DNA of 64,000 nt from Ustilaginoidea virens (Eukaryota; Ascomycota; Sordariomycetes; Hypocreales; Clavicipitaceae). Below are positions 1 to 9,449 of this stretch, one piece after another (position 1 is the stretch's first letter; each line of letters opens with the position of its first letter). The notes under the pieces were generated by a model. The model did no database searches and was not told where the DNA came from. It was given only the letters and a program-made list of their open reading frames with translations. The position numbers were made by a program, and so were the translations under genes. The stretch is from the NCBI RefSeq assembly GCF_000687475.1, contig NC_057321.1, positions 3,060,898 to 3,124,897 on the forward strand, written 5' to 3'.

Positions 1-525
1 TCACCGCCGCCCCAGCAAGGCCTCACGAAGCCCAGCTAGCCGCCGCCAACAGCAGCGCAATCGGGCACAGCAGCCTCGCGGACCCCGCCATGCCGGCCAT
101 CGGCGCTCCGGGCTGCGTGGCGTCCTGGTACACACCCGGCGCCTGTCTACGCCTTCACGATTCCCGATTCCTGCAGACTTGACGGATGGAGACGGGCCAG
201 GTGTACCCAGGCTTGACTGAAATGATCACTGATCACTGGTCACTCACTGGCTATTACGCTGCGTGCCAGATGCGCAGATGAAAGAGATGCAACAGGCCAT
301 GAAGCCATGACTGGAGATGCCAAGCAACCAACGCCGAACCTGCGAGGCTAGGAGCCGAAAAAGACCAAAGAAAAGAGAAGAAGAAAGGGCAAAAAAAAAA
401 AAATAAATAAAAAAAAAGACAAGACAAGATCTGCGCCTCGGCTCCGCGGAACCCCGTGCAATGCTCAAGTCGTGAATGTACATGCAGCAATGGTGCCTCG
501 ACTCCTCTGGCACGCCGTGGAATGC
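1..525. other. GC-rich intergenic DNA, includes SSN3 3' flank
   Basis: No gene can be supported here. The first 220 bases are GC-rich, and one plus-strand frame is open from the window edge to about 218, but it has no start and no recognisable protein. Bases 388-420 are an A/T-rich homopolymer-like run which, read on the minus strand, is a T-rich tract just downstream of the SSN3 stop codon and may lie in its 3' UTR or terminator. Confidence 0.5.
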
Positions 526-1003
526 CTACTCCTTCACACGCTTGGTAGCCCGCAGGAGCCCGTCGTCTGGCAGGCCGGTGCGTTTCGTGCCCGGCAGACT
601 GCTCGTGCGGATGTCGTTGTCGTCCTGGCTGACCCGCCGGTGGGGATACTCCACCTTGAGGCCCTCAAACGCGTTGGTGTGGACGCGGTCGCCGGCGGTA
701 AAGAAGGTCGACTGCAGGGCCTGGGCGGCCGTGAGCCGCTTCTGCGGGTCGTACTCCAGCAGCCCGGCCAGCAGCTTGAAGCCCTCTGCGCCGAGGGACG
801 TGGGCGAGGAGCCGGACGCGCCGGACGAGGCGTTGGAGATGGTGTTGTAGTACCACTTTTCCAGGTTGGACGTGGTGGTGCCGGTGGCCGAGGACGAGTG
901 GTGGCCCTGGTGATGCTGCTGCTGCTGCTGCATGGGCGAGTACTGGTGTTGGTGTTGCTGGTGTTGTTGCTGTTGCTGTTGCTGTTGCTGGTTGTGCTGG
1001 TTG

Positions 1004-1037
<34 letters not shown>

Positions 1038-2058
1038 GGTGGTGATGGGCATACGGCGGCGCCTGCAACGTGTTGAGCTGGCCGGCCTCGGGCATGGCCG
1101 GCAGCAAGGGCCACCTGGCGCGCGTGGGCAGCCCCATGATGTCGACAATCTTTTGCATCTGGTTCCGCTGAAAAGGCACCGTCTTCTTGCTGTCCATCTT
1201 GGCCTCCTCCCCCTTAAAGATGGGCCGCAAGGAGAGCAGCTCGGCCAGGATACAGCCCACGGCCCACAGGTCAATGGCCGGGGTGTAGTGGTACGAGCCG
1301 AGAATCAGCTCCGGCGCGCGGTACCAGATGGTGACGACGACCTTGTCGCCGCTGAAGAGCGAGTGCAGCGGCTTGTCGAAGCGCCGGGCCAGCCCCAGGT
1401 CGCCAATCTTGACCTCGCCGCCTGACGTGACCATGATGTTGGCGGGCTTGAGGTCCCGGTGCAGCACCCAGTTGGTGTGCAGGTACTGGCACCCGTTGAG
1501 CAGCTGGAACATGATGCTCCGGATGGTGGCCGGGGGGATGGGGTGCCGCGGCTGCTGCGTGTGGTGGTGGATGATTTGCAGCAGGTCGTGCTCGGCGTAC
1601 TCAAACACCATGAAGATGCACTTGTCCTCGAGGATCGTCTCCACCAGCCGGATGACGTTGCCGTGGCGGAGCTCGCTGCACAGGCTCATCTCGCGGATGG
1701 CGCTCTGCGAGATGCCCGTGTAGCTGACCTGCTCGCCCTCCTTGTCCGGCTTGAACTTTTTGATGGCGACCTCGACCTGGCCGGCGGCGGCCTGGTGCGT
1801 CCCGGGGGCGGGCGCCGTGCCGACGCGGCTGACGGCCTTGTACACGCGGCCGTAGGTGCCGCTGCTGATGAAGCCGACGATCCGGTAGCGGTCCATGACC
1901 CGATGCCGGGGGACGAAGGCGCCGGGCCGCTCGTGGGCATCTGCATAGCGACGGTGAGTGGGCGAGCCAAACTGGAGGGAAGACGACGACGAAGCAGAGA
2001 GATGGTAGTGGCCCCCGATGCGGAGTTGCAGAGGCATGGCGGGAGGGTAGCGCTCCAC
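526..2058 (-). CDS. SSN3: Mediator cyclin-dependent kinase SSN3 (CDK8/SRB10)
   Basis: This is a 510-residue serine/threonine kinase with no intron. It is the CDK8 subunit of the Mediator kinase module, which works with cyclin C in the nucleus on the RNA polymerase II C-terminal domain and on transcription factors. The glycine loop GTYGRVYKA lies near residues 67-75, the ATP-binding lysine in VAIKKF near 100, the PSTAIRE-like helix SQSAIRE at 117-123, the catalytic HRDLKPAN at 200-207, the metal-binding DLG at 220-222 and APE at 248-250. The family-specific stretch EEAKMDSKKTVPFQRNQ follows at about 284-300. The C-terminal end (YPHRRVSQDDNDIR, then KRVKE) is typical of fungal SSN3. Between the two parts of the C-lobe is a low-complexity insert: 15 His (338-352), then a Gln-rich run (357-382). 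The start codon is the first ATG of the open frame. The preceding 50 residues are Ser-rich and poorly conserved, so an internal start, for example Met55, cannot be excluded. Confidence 0.95.
905..1046. repeat. Trinucleotide repeats coding for poly-His/poly-Gln in SSN3
   Basis: Runs of ctg/ttg and of gtg/atg triplets on the plus strand encode Gln- and His-rich tracts of SSN3 on the minus strand. The largest are nine consecutive Gln and fifteen consecutive His codons. Such runs often vary in length between strains. Confidence 0.9.
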
Positions 2059-3864
2059 GGCGTCTTGCTGTTGCGCTGCGCTGCGCTATGCGCTGTTCCG
2101 GTCAAGAAGGTCTGGTCTCGGATGTTGAAAAAAGGCAAAGCAAGTCAAGCCGAAGGACCGTCCGGAAGCTACTTTTCCCGGGTTCCCGGCTCCCTCTTCC
2201 CCCCCGCCCTCGATCGATTCGCTGCACCGCTTGCGCCGGTGAAAGGAAATGAACCCTTGGCGGGCAGGAGAAAAAGAAGAAAAAACAAAGAAGAAAAAAA
2301 GGACGATTGCGGCGGCCAGGAGGGAAACGAGAAAAAGGAAGGACGACTATGGCAGTGCGGGAACGAGACTTGATACGTGCACAACTGGCACAGCCCGGCA
2401 ACATCTGTCAGCCAGACCGGCAGGGTGTGGAGACCTGTTCAAGGGGTGCTTCGTGCGGATCCGACCAGATCAGGCAGGCACGCCTGGCCTGGCCCAAGCG
2501 AAGCCGGAACCTGAGCGCTGCCAGTTCAGTTCGACTTCGACAGAATGAAGCACGGGGTCTGGTGGCCTGGAAACAAGCTTGTTTCTATTGCCGAATCCCC
2601 GTTGCCGCCTGGTCGCCACCAGGCCAATCCCACCGCTAGTGGACTGGGGCGACGACCCAGAGGGAAGCTAGTCGTTTCTTTTTGAAGAAGAAAACACAAA
2701 ACGCAACGAAACTCGCTCGATTGATCGGGAAAAAATAAATAAATAAAACATAAAAAAACTTACTTGTCCCCGCCGAAAATGCATCCTGCACACTCCTCTT
2801 GAGCGACTGGCCTCTGCTGATGGCGCTGGAGCTCGGCCCCGACGGGGGATTCGTCAAGCTCATCGATGAACTGGTTGAATTGCTCGGCCTGATCCGATGT
2901 TGACAAAAATGCTGCGTATCCAATATAAATCCTTGGCGCGTGAGTGTGTTCCTTTCTATGTCCGTTTTTTTCTTCTTCTGTTTTCTTTCTTTTTTTTTTT
3001 TTTTTTTTTGTTTCCCACCCTCTTTTCTTTTTCCCACCGCTGCTTCGTTAATAATCTCTTCCCCGTCAACCTGTCCAAAGAACCAGCCCAGCCAGCCAGC
3101 CCCAAGCCATCAAACCCGGCGTATTTTGTTCGAGGAGCCCCCTTCGCCCACAGGCCCCCAGAGCCGCATGGGGAAATCCCGCCGCTCCCCTCCCGCTTAG
3201 TACCTGACGGAGAGCCGCGCGAGTCGGGGGAGGGGAGTCCGCAAGGTGGGAACCAGCGAGGGCCGCCGATGGAGCGAGTCGCGCGGGTAGCGAGTGTCGT
3301 CTTGCGGATGCACGTTTCCGCGGCGAGCGTCCGTTGTCTGGCCCTGGGTTTTCAGGGCTGGGGGACCGGTTTGCCGCAAGAGACGAGTTTGTTGGAGAGG
3401 CAGGCTGGGTTGGTGTGACCTGCGGTGATGTTTGGGTCATGGCATGCCATGTTGCAGGAATGACTAAGCTTGGGCTGCAGATGCAGATGGCAGACGGAGT
3501 AGTCGCTGGATGTATCATGGCATCAACGGGAAAAAGAAATAAAAGTTCGGCATCCGTGGCTCATTCTTTTCCTTCTAGCCCTCATGTGGACTTGACTGTT
3601 TTTTTGATTTTTTGATTATTTTTATTTTTCGCTTTTATTTTTTTACGCTCCTTTATTTTTATAAAGAAAAGTTACACTGCTGGAGGAGGATTAGAGTGTC
3701 AATACCTTGAAGACGAAATGAAAACAACCCAACGTACTCCGTACACAGTACTCTGTAGCATGACACATATTCACGCAAACTGCTGGGCTGGCTGGCTGTC
3801 AAGGCGTACTGGCCGTGTCACACCGCCGGCTCATGATATACATATTCACCTCGCTTTTCTTTAT
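2059..3864. other. Intergenic region between SSN3 and ARP2
   Basis: This 1.8 kb stretch holds the upstream region of SSN3 and the downstream region of ARP2, both transcribed leftward. It contains purine-rich runs (about 2265-2345), a long T run (about 2983-3009) and T-rich sequence at 3595-3660. The open frames here are short, overlap on both strands, are low in complexity and resemble no family I know. It lacks the CpA/TpG depletion of the repeats further right, so it looks like ordinary unique sequence. The long SSN3 leader could include a 5' UTR intron, which I cannot place. Confidence 0.6.
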
Positions 3865-5243
3865 CTATCGCGGCCCCAACTTCTCAAGAACACGTGACCC
3901 TTGCTCATCCCACTCCGCCTTGGTCACCCACATGCTCTCCTTATCCGCCATTATGTTGGCCAGAACCGCGCCTCCCAGAAACACCATGTGTCGTCTCCTT
4001 GGCGGATCTTCTATTCGCACCTTGAACTTGCCCAGCCTCTCCGGGTTGCCCTGCAGCGCCCGCGTCAGCCACAGCTGCTTCAGCTCCTTTTCCAGCCTCG
4101 ACGGCAGACCCGGATACATGCTGCTGCCTCCTGACAAAACGACGGCCTTGAATAGTGAAGAACGTATATCCACATCCGCAGACTGGATCGTGTTGAAAAG
4201 AAACTCGCCCAGCCCGGGAGATTCGCTGTCGACAAGGTGAGGCTGGAACAGACACTCGGGCGCCTCGAATCTCTCGCTGCCCACCCGGATCACGCGGCCG
4301 TCGGGAAGCGTGTAGTTCTCCACCAGCACTGTGGTATCCTCGCTCAGTCGCTTGTCTAGCTCCAAATCGTACGAGACGTAGCAGAGCTTTTCTTTGACCT
4401 GGCGCACCGTTTCAAAGTCGGCTGTTCGGTTGAGCGCGTACCCGCGGCGGTTGAGCAGCTTGATCAGGTTACGGGTTACATCTCGACCAGCCACGTCTAA
4501 TCGTTTCGTAAGATGGCTCAGCACCACTGACTCGTAAACCGGGACAATGTGCGTGACGCCGTCCCCGGAATCGACGACAACACCAGAACTCAGACCTGCA
4601 CCAACCCCACCACACAATTAGTGCCTCGACATGGTCAACGTCCCGGGAGAGAGGGGGGGCGGGGATGAGCCCGTGTACTCACCCTGGGCATACAACGCAA
4701 GAACCGCCTGGATGGCCACATAGACACCCCCAAATCCGTAGCGGTCAAACATGACCTCGCACATCTGCTCCCTATTCCTCAACGGATTCATTGGAGGTTC
4801 CGTCAACAGGATCTTCTGCCCGTTCGTATCGACCTTGAGCTTCTGGAAAAACGTATAGTCCCATAAATGCTGCATATCGTCCCACTTCTTCACAATGCCA
4901 TTTTCCATCGGGTAGCTGATCTGAAGCATGTTGCGGGCCGCGGCCGCCTCATCTCCGCACATGATGTCTTTGATCACGACATTGCTGTCGGTACGTTCCT
5001 CTGATCGGAGAATGGGTCGTCCCACGATAGAAGGGAACTGGTGCTCGGGGAAGTTTTGTGCTGCGTAGCCGACTTTGAGGAAGCCGGTGCCGCCGTCGAG
5101 GACTGTTGTAAAATTAGCACGGAGGGATTTCGCCGGAGGGGGGGGCTGTATGGGCAATAAAGAGGGGAGAAGCTCCCTTTGTGAGGCAGTCTTGGGAACG
5201 GCGTAGACCTTTCATACATACCAATCGGAGGGGTGCTGGCCAT
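3865..5243 (-). CDS. ARP2: Actin-related protein 2 (ARP2), Arp2/3 complex subunit
   Basis: The spliced gene has exons 5243-5222, 5102-4683 and 4595-3865, giving 1173 nt and 390 residues, the usual length for ARP2. With ARP3 and five other subunits it nucleates branched actin filaments at cortical patches during endocytosis and polar growth. The exon 1/2 junction completes a Val codon and restores the phosphate-1 loop [13 protein letters not shown]. The exon 2/3 junction completes a Gly in [20 protein letters not shown], the second nucleotide-binding loop. [17 protein letters not shown] and [19 protein letters not shown] are further ARP2/actin-fold signatures, and the C-terminus has EESMWVTK-like sequence ([13 protein letters not shown]). 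All three exons stay in one frame with no damage. The start ATG at 5243 is followed by only seven codons before intron 1, so it rests on the splice-site match rather than on length. The gene ends 265 bp from the repeat block. Confidence 0.95.
4596..4682 (-). other. ARP2: ARP2 intron 2
   Basis: This is an 87-nt intron with donor GTGAGT, a CTAAT branch-like motif (complement of 4617-4621) and acceptor GCAG. Removing it joins the two halves of a glycine codon in the conserved actin nucleotide-binding loop. Confidence 0.9.
5103..5221 (-). other. ARP2: ARP2 intron 1
   Basis: This is a 119-nt intron with donor GTATGT, a CTAAT branch-like motif about ten bases before the end (complement of 5113-5117) and acceptor ACAG. 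It separates a 22-nt first coding exon from the rest. Removing it restores VLDGGTGF. Confidence 0.9.
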
Positions 5244-5508
5244 CCTTTCAGCAACTCAACAGTGGACAGGGTGGACAATCGACGAGAGGAATGTGTATGT
5301 TGTGTCGGCGTCTCAGTCCAAGTCGAGTGCCCGGATGGAGGTGCGTCGTCAGCGACAGCAGTAGTGGGGTTGGTGTTGCCGGGGATATCGTGGATTCGTA
5401 TAATTGTCGGGAATATTCGGCTAGAATATGGCACATATAACCGAGGGAATAGTAGCCCCTTAGGGCTACCCCTCTGCCCACTATAAATAGCAGGTATAGC
5501 GAGTATTA
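5244..5508 (-). promoter_or_regulatory. ARP2 upstream region
   Basis: All the sequence between the ARP2 start codon and the first transposon lies here, so the promoter is either within these 265 bp or reaches into repeats. A perfect 7-bp stem with a 4-base loop (GTAGCCC CTTA GGGCTAC) lies at 5453-5470, and a TATAAATAG motif near 5482 faces away from ARP2. No element is shown to work; the call rests on position. Confidence 0.4.
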
Positions 5509-5911
5509 CAGTAGGTATGCAAAAGTGTCGCAACAACCAGACTCCTACATCAATGCCATCATTACATTATTGCGTAAGAATTCAAATAGCCATAACTTAG
5601 GTAGTAATGCATTAATTCTAATAAAACAAGATATGGCTAATAGCCCTGCTTTTTGCGATTTATATTTAGTATACCTACTATATGCGCGATTTACAGCATG
5701 TAAGCCTTATAGTATAAACTCAATCAGCCTTGTAATTAAAGGCTATAGCACTGCTGCCCACGCTTTTTTAATACATTCTATCAACTCAGCCTTATGCGCC
5801 TCATTATTCTTTAAAACTGATAAATAAGGGTTAGTAATTACCAATTCCTGCTTTAAAGCCTTCTATATATATTTAATAGGGTTTAAATTAAATAAGTGCA
5901 GAAGCCATTCT
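5509..5911 (-). mobile_element. Tc1/mariner-type DNA transposon, 3' remnant
   Basis: The left edge begins after a TA with CAGTAGGTATGCAAAAGTGT, which resembles a mariner terminal inverted repeat. Reading leftward from about 5908, the translation starts EWLLHLFNLNPIKYI, matching the EWPPxSPDLNPIEHxW block around the third catalytic acidic residue of Tc1/mariner transposases. The expected Trp is TAG. Two more in-frame stops follow before the C-terminus near 5530. Only this C-terminal part survives; the rest is missing to the right, where another repeat starts. The element sits next to the ARP2 promoter. Confidence 0.75.
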
Positions 5912-6047
5912 GTTAAAATCCTATAGTAGTCTACTAGACTGCTGGCCCTTCCACCGTCTCTTAGACTCACAACTGTCCCACCGGACATACGGTGGTCTTA
6001 CCAACCTTGGGCCTTTACCGTTTACCTTCCGGATTTTCAGTGGATTT
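5912..6047. repeat. MITE-like unit, copy 1
   Basis: This unit of about 136 bp begins GTTAAAATCC and ends near GGATTTTCAG, which are imperfect inverted repeats of each other. It has no coding capacity and is directly followed by a second, more RIP-altered copy. The internal order, with GGTGGTCTTACCAACCTTGG before the end, is the same in both copies. Confidence 0.65.
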
Positions 6048-6194
6048 GTTAAAATCCTATAGTAGCCTACTAGGCTGCTGGCCTAATGCCCTACTGGCCT
6101 ACTGACCTTCTGGCCCTTATATCGCCTCTTAGACTTACGGTAGTCTTACTAACTTTAGGCCTTTGCCTTTTACCTTAAGGATTTTCAGTGGATT
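6048..6194. repeat. MITE-like unit, copy 2
   Basis: This is a direct tandem repeat of 5912-6047, with the same GTTAAAATCC start and GGATTTTCAGTGGATT end. Its C-to-T differences are of the RIP type, and it has a short internal expansion of tactggcc-like words. Confidence 0.65.
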
Positions 6195-6200
6195 ATTTAC

Positions 6201-6485
6201 TGTATATCAAGTAAGGTAGGCCTTGTTAAAAAAGGTGTGACATTGCTAAATTAGCGTAGTGGCCTATTAACGTGATGGCGGCCTACTAGCGTGGTAGTTG
6301 CCTATTAGCGTGGTAGTTAGTCATTAGCGTGGTAGTTAGGGTGGCCGGATATAACGGGGTTAGTCGGATATAGCGGGGTTAGTCGGATATAGCGGAGTTA
6401 CTGACGAGCATTACGGGGAGCTCTCTTACTAGCTACCCTGGATGCCTGGGCCCACCCCTCCTTCGTGTATATATAGGATAGCTTT
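6201..6485 (+). repeat. Repeat C1, left part (interrupted by Gypsy-A)
   Basis: It starts TGTATATCAAGTAAGGTAGG, like C2 at 18089. It then contains about five copies of a 20-bp word around ATTAGCGTGGTAGTT (6245-6335) and three copies of a 19-bp word around AGTCGGATATAGCGGGG (6340-6400). It ends with the conserved block GAGCTCTCTTACTAGCTACC found in C2 and C3. The right part continues at 17809 after the Gypsy-A insertion and its GCTTT duplication. It is non-coding. Confidence 0.75.
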
Positions 6486-6739
6486 TGTCACGGACTCGGG
6501 CTATGCCCGTGTCATGGATTGGCTAGGGCTCGGGCTGCGCCCATGCCTAGTCCGGGATAGATGATATAAGGCAGACGCGCGGGCCTATAGGGCAACGTTA
6601 GGGCTCTAGCCCGCGCTATATACGGATATATATAGACTGCAGAAGGGACCCGATTCAGGCTTTTTTCCCTTCCTCTTTAGTTTTATCAATACATCCAATT
6701 AACGCCTATTCGCAGTCGCCTTAGGACCAGTCTATTATA
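6486..6739 (+). repeat. Gypsy-A 5' LTR
   Basis: This 254-bp LTR starts TGTCACGGACTCGGGC and ends CCAGTCTATTATA, where the ancestral end was probably ..GTTACA. It has the same length as the 3' LTR and both Gypsy-B LTRs. Confidence 0.92.
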
Positions 6740-6779
6740 ATTAATAAAACTCTCTTAACCCTTATTATTATATCTCATA

Positions 6780-9179
6780 TAACCGCCGATATTAGATATA
6801 GACCCCTTATAGAATATTATAGGCTCGGATAATACCTAATGCGCCTCCGCTCGTTAATAGGCCGCGCAACTAAAATTAATTATAAATACTATAGAAGTAC
6901 TTAATATAAGGTTCTAAAAATAGCTATCCTAAAGCTAAAAGAGTAAGCGCTAGATACGCGCCTAGACTGAGCAGACTAAATATCGAATATAAGCTTTTAT
7001 TAATTAGATATAGTAATAACTATTATTAATACCTATATCGACTTTAGATTAATCTTAGACCGATTTTATCCTAATCTTAAAGGAAACTTAATAAAAATAT
7101 AAGCCGATATTAGTCGGGGAACCCTTTAATAGCAAAAAGGCTATATTTATTATATAGAAGACCTTTATAGAATATAAATTAGAGATTGATTAGGAGTTTA
7201 TCGGTAATAATAAGACTTAATAAATATTTATCTATTAAAACCTCTTCGCTATAGTCTAATCTTAAGTTATAGCCTTCTTCGAGAATAATATAGCCCTCTA
7301 TTATCATCTTATAGCCTTCTTTAATTACCTATAGCGACTCTTTAAGGATTAATATTAGGAGGAATATACGATTACTAAGCTTAAGTATACCCTCTACTAA
7401 ATACCAAAAGAACCTTTCTCTGCTTTTTTTATATATTTTAAGGAAAAATTAGTATTAATAGGGGGGCTTAATTAGCCTAAATCGGTAAAGCTAGAAATAC
7501 TCTAATCTGCTTTTAACCCTTATATATTAAAAAAGATTATCGGCCTAAGGGTCTCCTATAAGGACTATAATGCAGCCGTTATATAGTACCGTAAAATCGC
7601 TATCGACTTAGAGATAAATCTTACTATAAAATACTATATAGATCTTTCCTAGGATTACAATAATAATACTTAGGATCTATAGGCAACCGCTCGGGATAAA
7701 GATAGTAATATGCCTATAATAGGCGTCTATAAGCTAGATCTGAAAGGCAAATAAAGGTTTCCTAATAAAAGGGAGCTATAGGTTTTAAAGGAAGTCCTTA
7801 AGGAGCACTATTAGAAGTCACTTTATACCTAATATAAGGATACTAGCTATAAAATATAGGAATATAAGCTAAGGCCGGCCTAGCCTCTATAAGAGATAAC
7901 TATAGCTTCTATAGACCTAAAGGCTATAAAAGCCTTACGAATCGCCGAGCTTAAAGATAGTAATAATAGTAATTCCTAAAGAAAAGACTAGCCTTTAAGC
8001 CGAATCTCGCGAAAAAGCTTAAAAAATATATCTAGCCCCTAGCTAGGTCATAATAGGATTATTATATAAAGGAGATTAATAATATTAAGGACCGTATAGA
8101 TAGGTACCCTTTTTTAGTCCTAATATTATATAATAATTCTACCTTTATTAATACCTTAATTAACTCTAATTATAATTGCTATAGTACGATAAGCGAAAAA
8201 AGTATCTAAAGGTTAGGACTCTAGCCTATCTACTTACTATCTTATAGGAAACTTAAGACTGCAGTAGATATAAAGAGTTAATCGGAGGAGTAATAGGCTA
8301 CCCCCTTAATTACCTATGCCGTCTATATTAATATCAATATCGATAGATAGCTATTAGCTATAATACTATATATCGTCCTAAGCCTTACCCGCGATATTAT
8401 CCTAAAGCTGCTTTAGATAGAGTACCGCAATATCGAACTATAAGTAAAGTAGTACTAATTAAAAATTAGAGCTACTAATAGCCTCTTTATTAAGGAATTA
8501 ACCACTCAATCCTCTAGGCCTACTATAATTAATATTCTTAAATCGGTCTTTTATAATATACTATAATAAGCGGTATATACCTAAAATAATTCGACCTCTT
8601 TCTTCTCTATAAGCCTATAAGAGCTTATATATATCCTTTATATTATACTCCTACCTTATTAGAATTTAATTCCCCCTTTAGCCTAGCTATAAACCCTACT
8701 ACTTAAGCTTTAAGACTTCGCCGACCTCTTTAATAAGGCAAAGGCTTTTAGCCTCCTACTATACTAGGGCACGCTTAATTATTATATTAAATTTTAACCG
8801 ACCCTAAATAAGGGGGCTACCTGACCTCCTATAGGGACCGCTATATAATATACCGTAGGATTAGCTACTCGAGATTTAAAGATAGGTAATAAACCTTATA
8901 GATAAAGGATAGATCTATATAAGCTCCTTATTAGTAGTAGCACTAGTCCTATTCGCGAGAAAGGCAAATAGTAAATAGCATTTTTATATAGATTACTAGG
9001 CTCTAAATAAGGTTATAGCATAAAACCGGTATCCCCTTCCCTTAATTAAGGAGATACTATACTCCCTATCCTAGGCAAAGTGGTTTATAAAGGTAGATAT
9101 CTATACTGCATTCTATAAGATGTATATCACTAAAAGCGATAAATACCTAACTATATTCCAGACCTGCTTTAGTCTTTTT
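6780..9179 (+). pseudogene. Gypsy-A gag, protease and N-terminal reverse transcriptase
   Basis: The first kilobase or so is gag-like by position and by its match in Gypsy-B. Near 8140-8180 the reading STFINTLINSNYNCY corresponds to the protease active-site region, with the catalytic Asp changed to Asn. At about 9070-9179 the reading AKWFIKVDIYTAFYKMYIT, then YLTIFQTCFSLF, is the start of the Gypsy reverse transcriptase palm. The frame is broken by many TAG/TAA codons. It is cut at the TTTTT target of Gypsy-B and resumes at 14835. Confidence 0.85.
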
Positions 9180-9433
9180 TGTGACGGACTGGCCCTAGGG
9201 CGACTACGAATAGGCATCAATCGGATGTATTAATAAAACTAAAGAGGAAGGGAGAAGAGCCCGAATCGGGTCCCTTCCGCAGTCTATATACATCCGTATA
9301 TGGCGCGGGCTAAAGCCCTAACGTTACCCTATAGGCCCGCTCGTCTACCTTATATCATCTATCCCAGATTAGGCATAGGCGCAGCCCGAGCCTTAGTTAA
9401 TCTATAATATAGGCATAGCCTGAGTCTATAATA
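9180..9433 (-). repeat. Gypsy-B 3' LTR
   Basis: A 254-bp LTR read on the minus strand. The neighbouring purine tract (complement of about 9434-9450, ccccccttctctggg) marks it as the 3' LTR. Confidence 0.9.
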
Positions 9434-9449
9434 TACCCCCCTTCTCTGG

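Noticed and set aside
2..219. Open plus-strand frame at the window start
   Set aside because: It has no start codon, an Arg/Pro/Ser-rich composition expected from GC-rich DNA and no recognised family; a cut gene remains possible but unsupported.
2897..3418. Open frames in the SSN3-ARP2 intergenic region
   Set aside because: They cross a long T run, overlap frames on both strands and show no conserved motif or splice support.
5525..5827. 100-codon plus-strand open frame beside ARP2
   Set aside because: It is the antisense of a mariner transposase end whose minus-strand reading shows the NLNPI block; the open frame results from loss of CpA/TpG.
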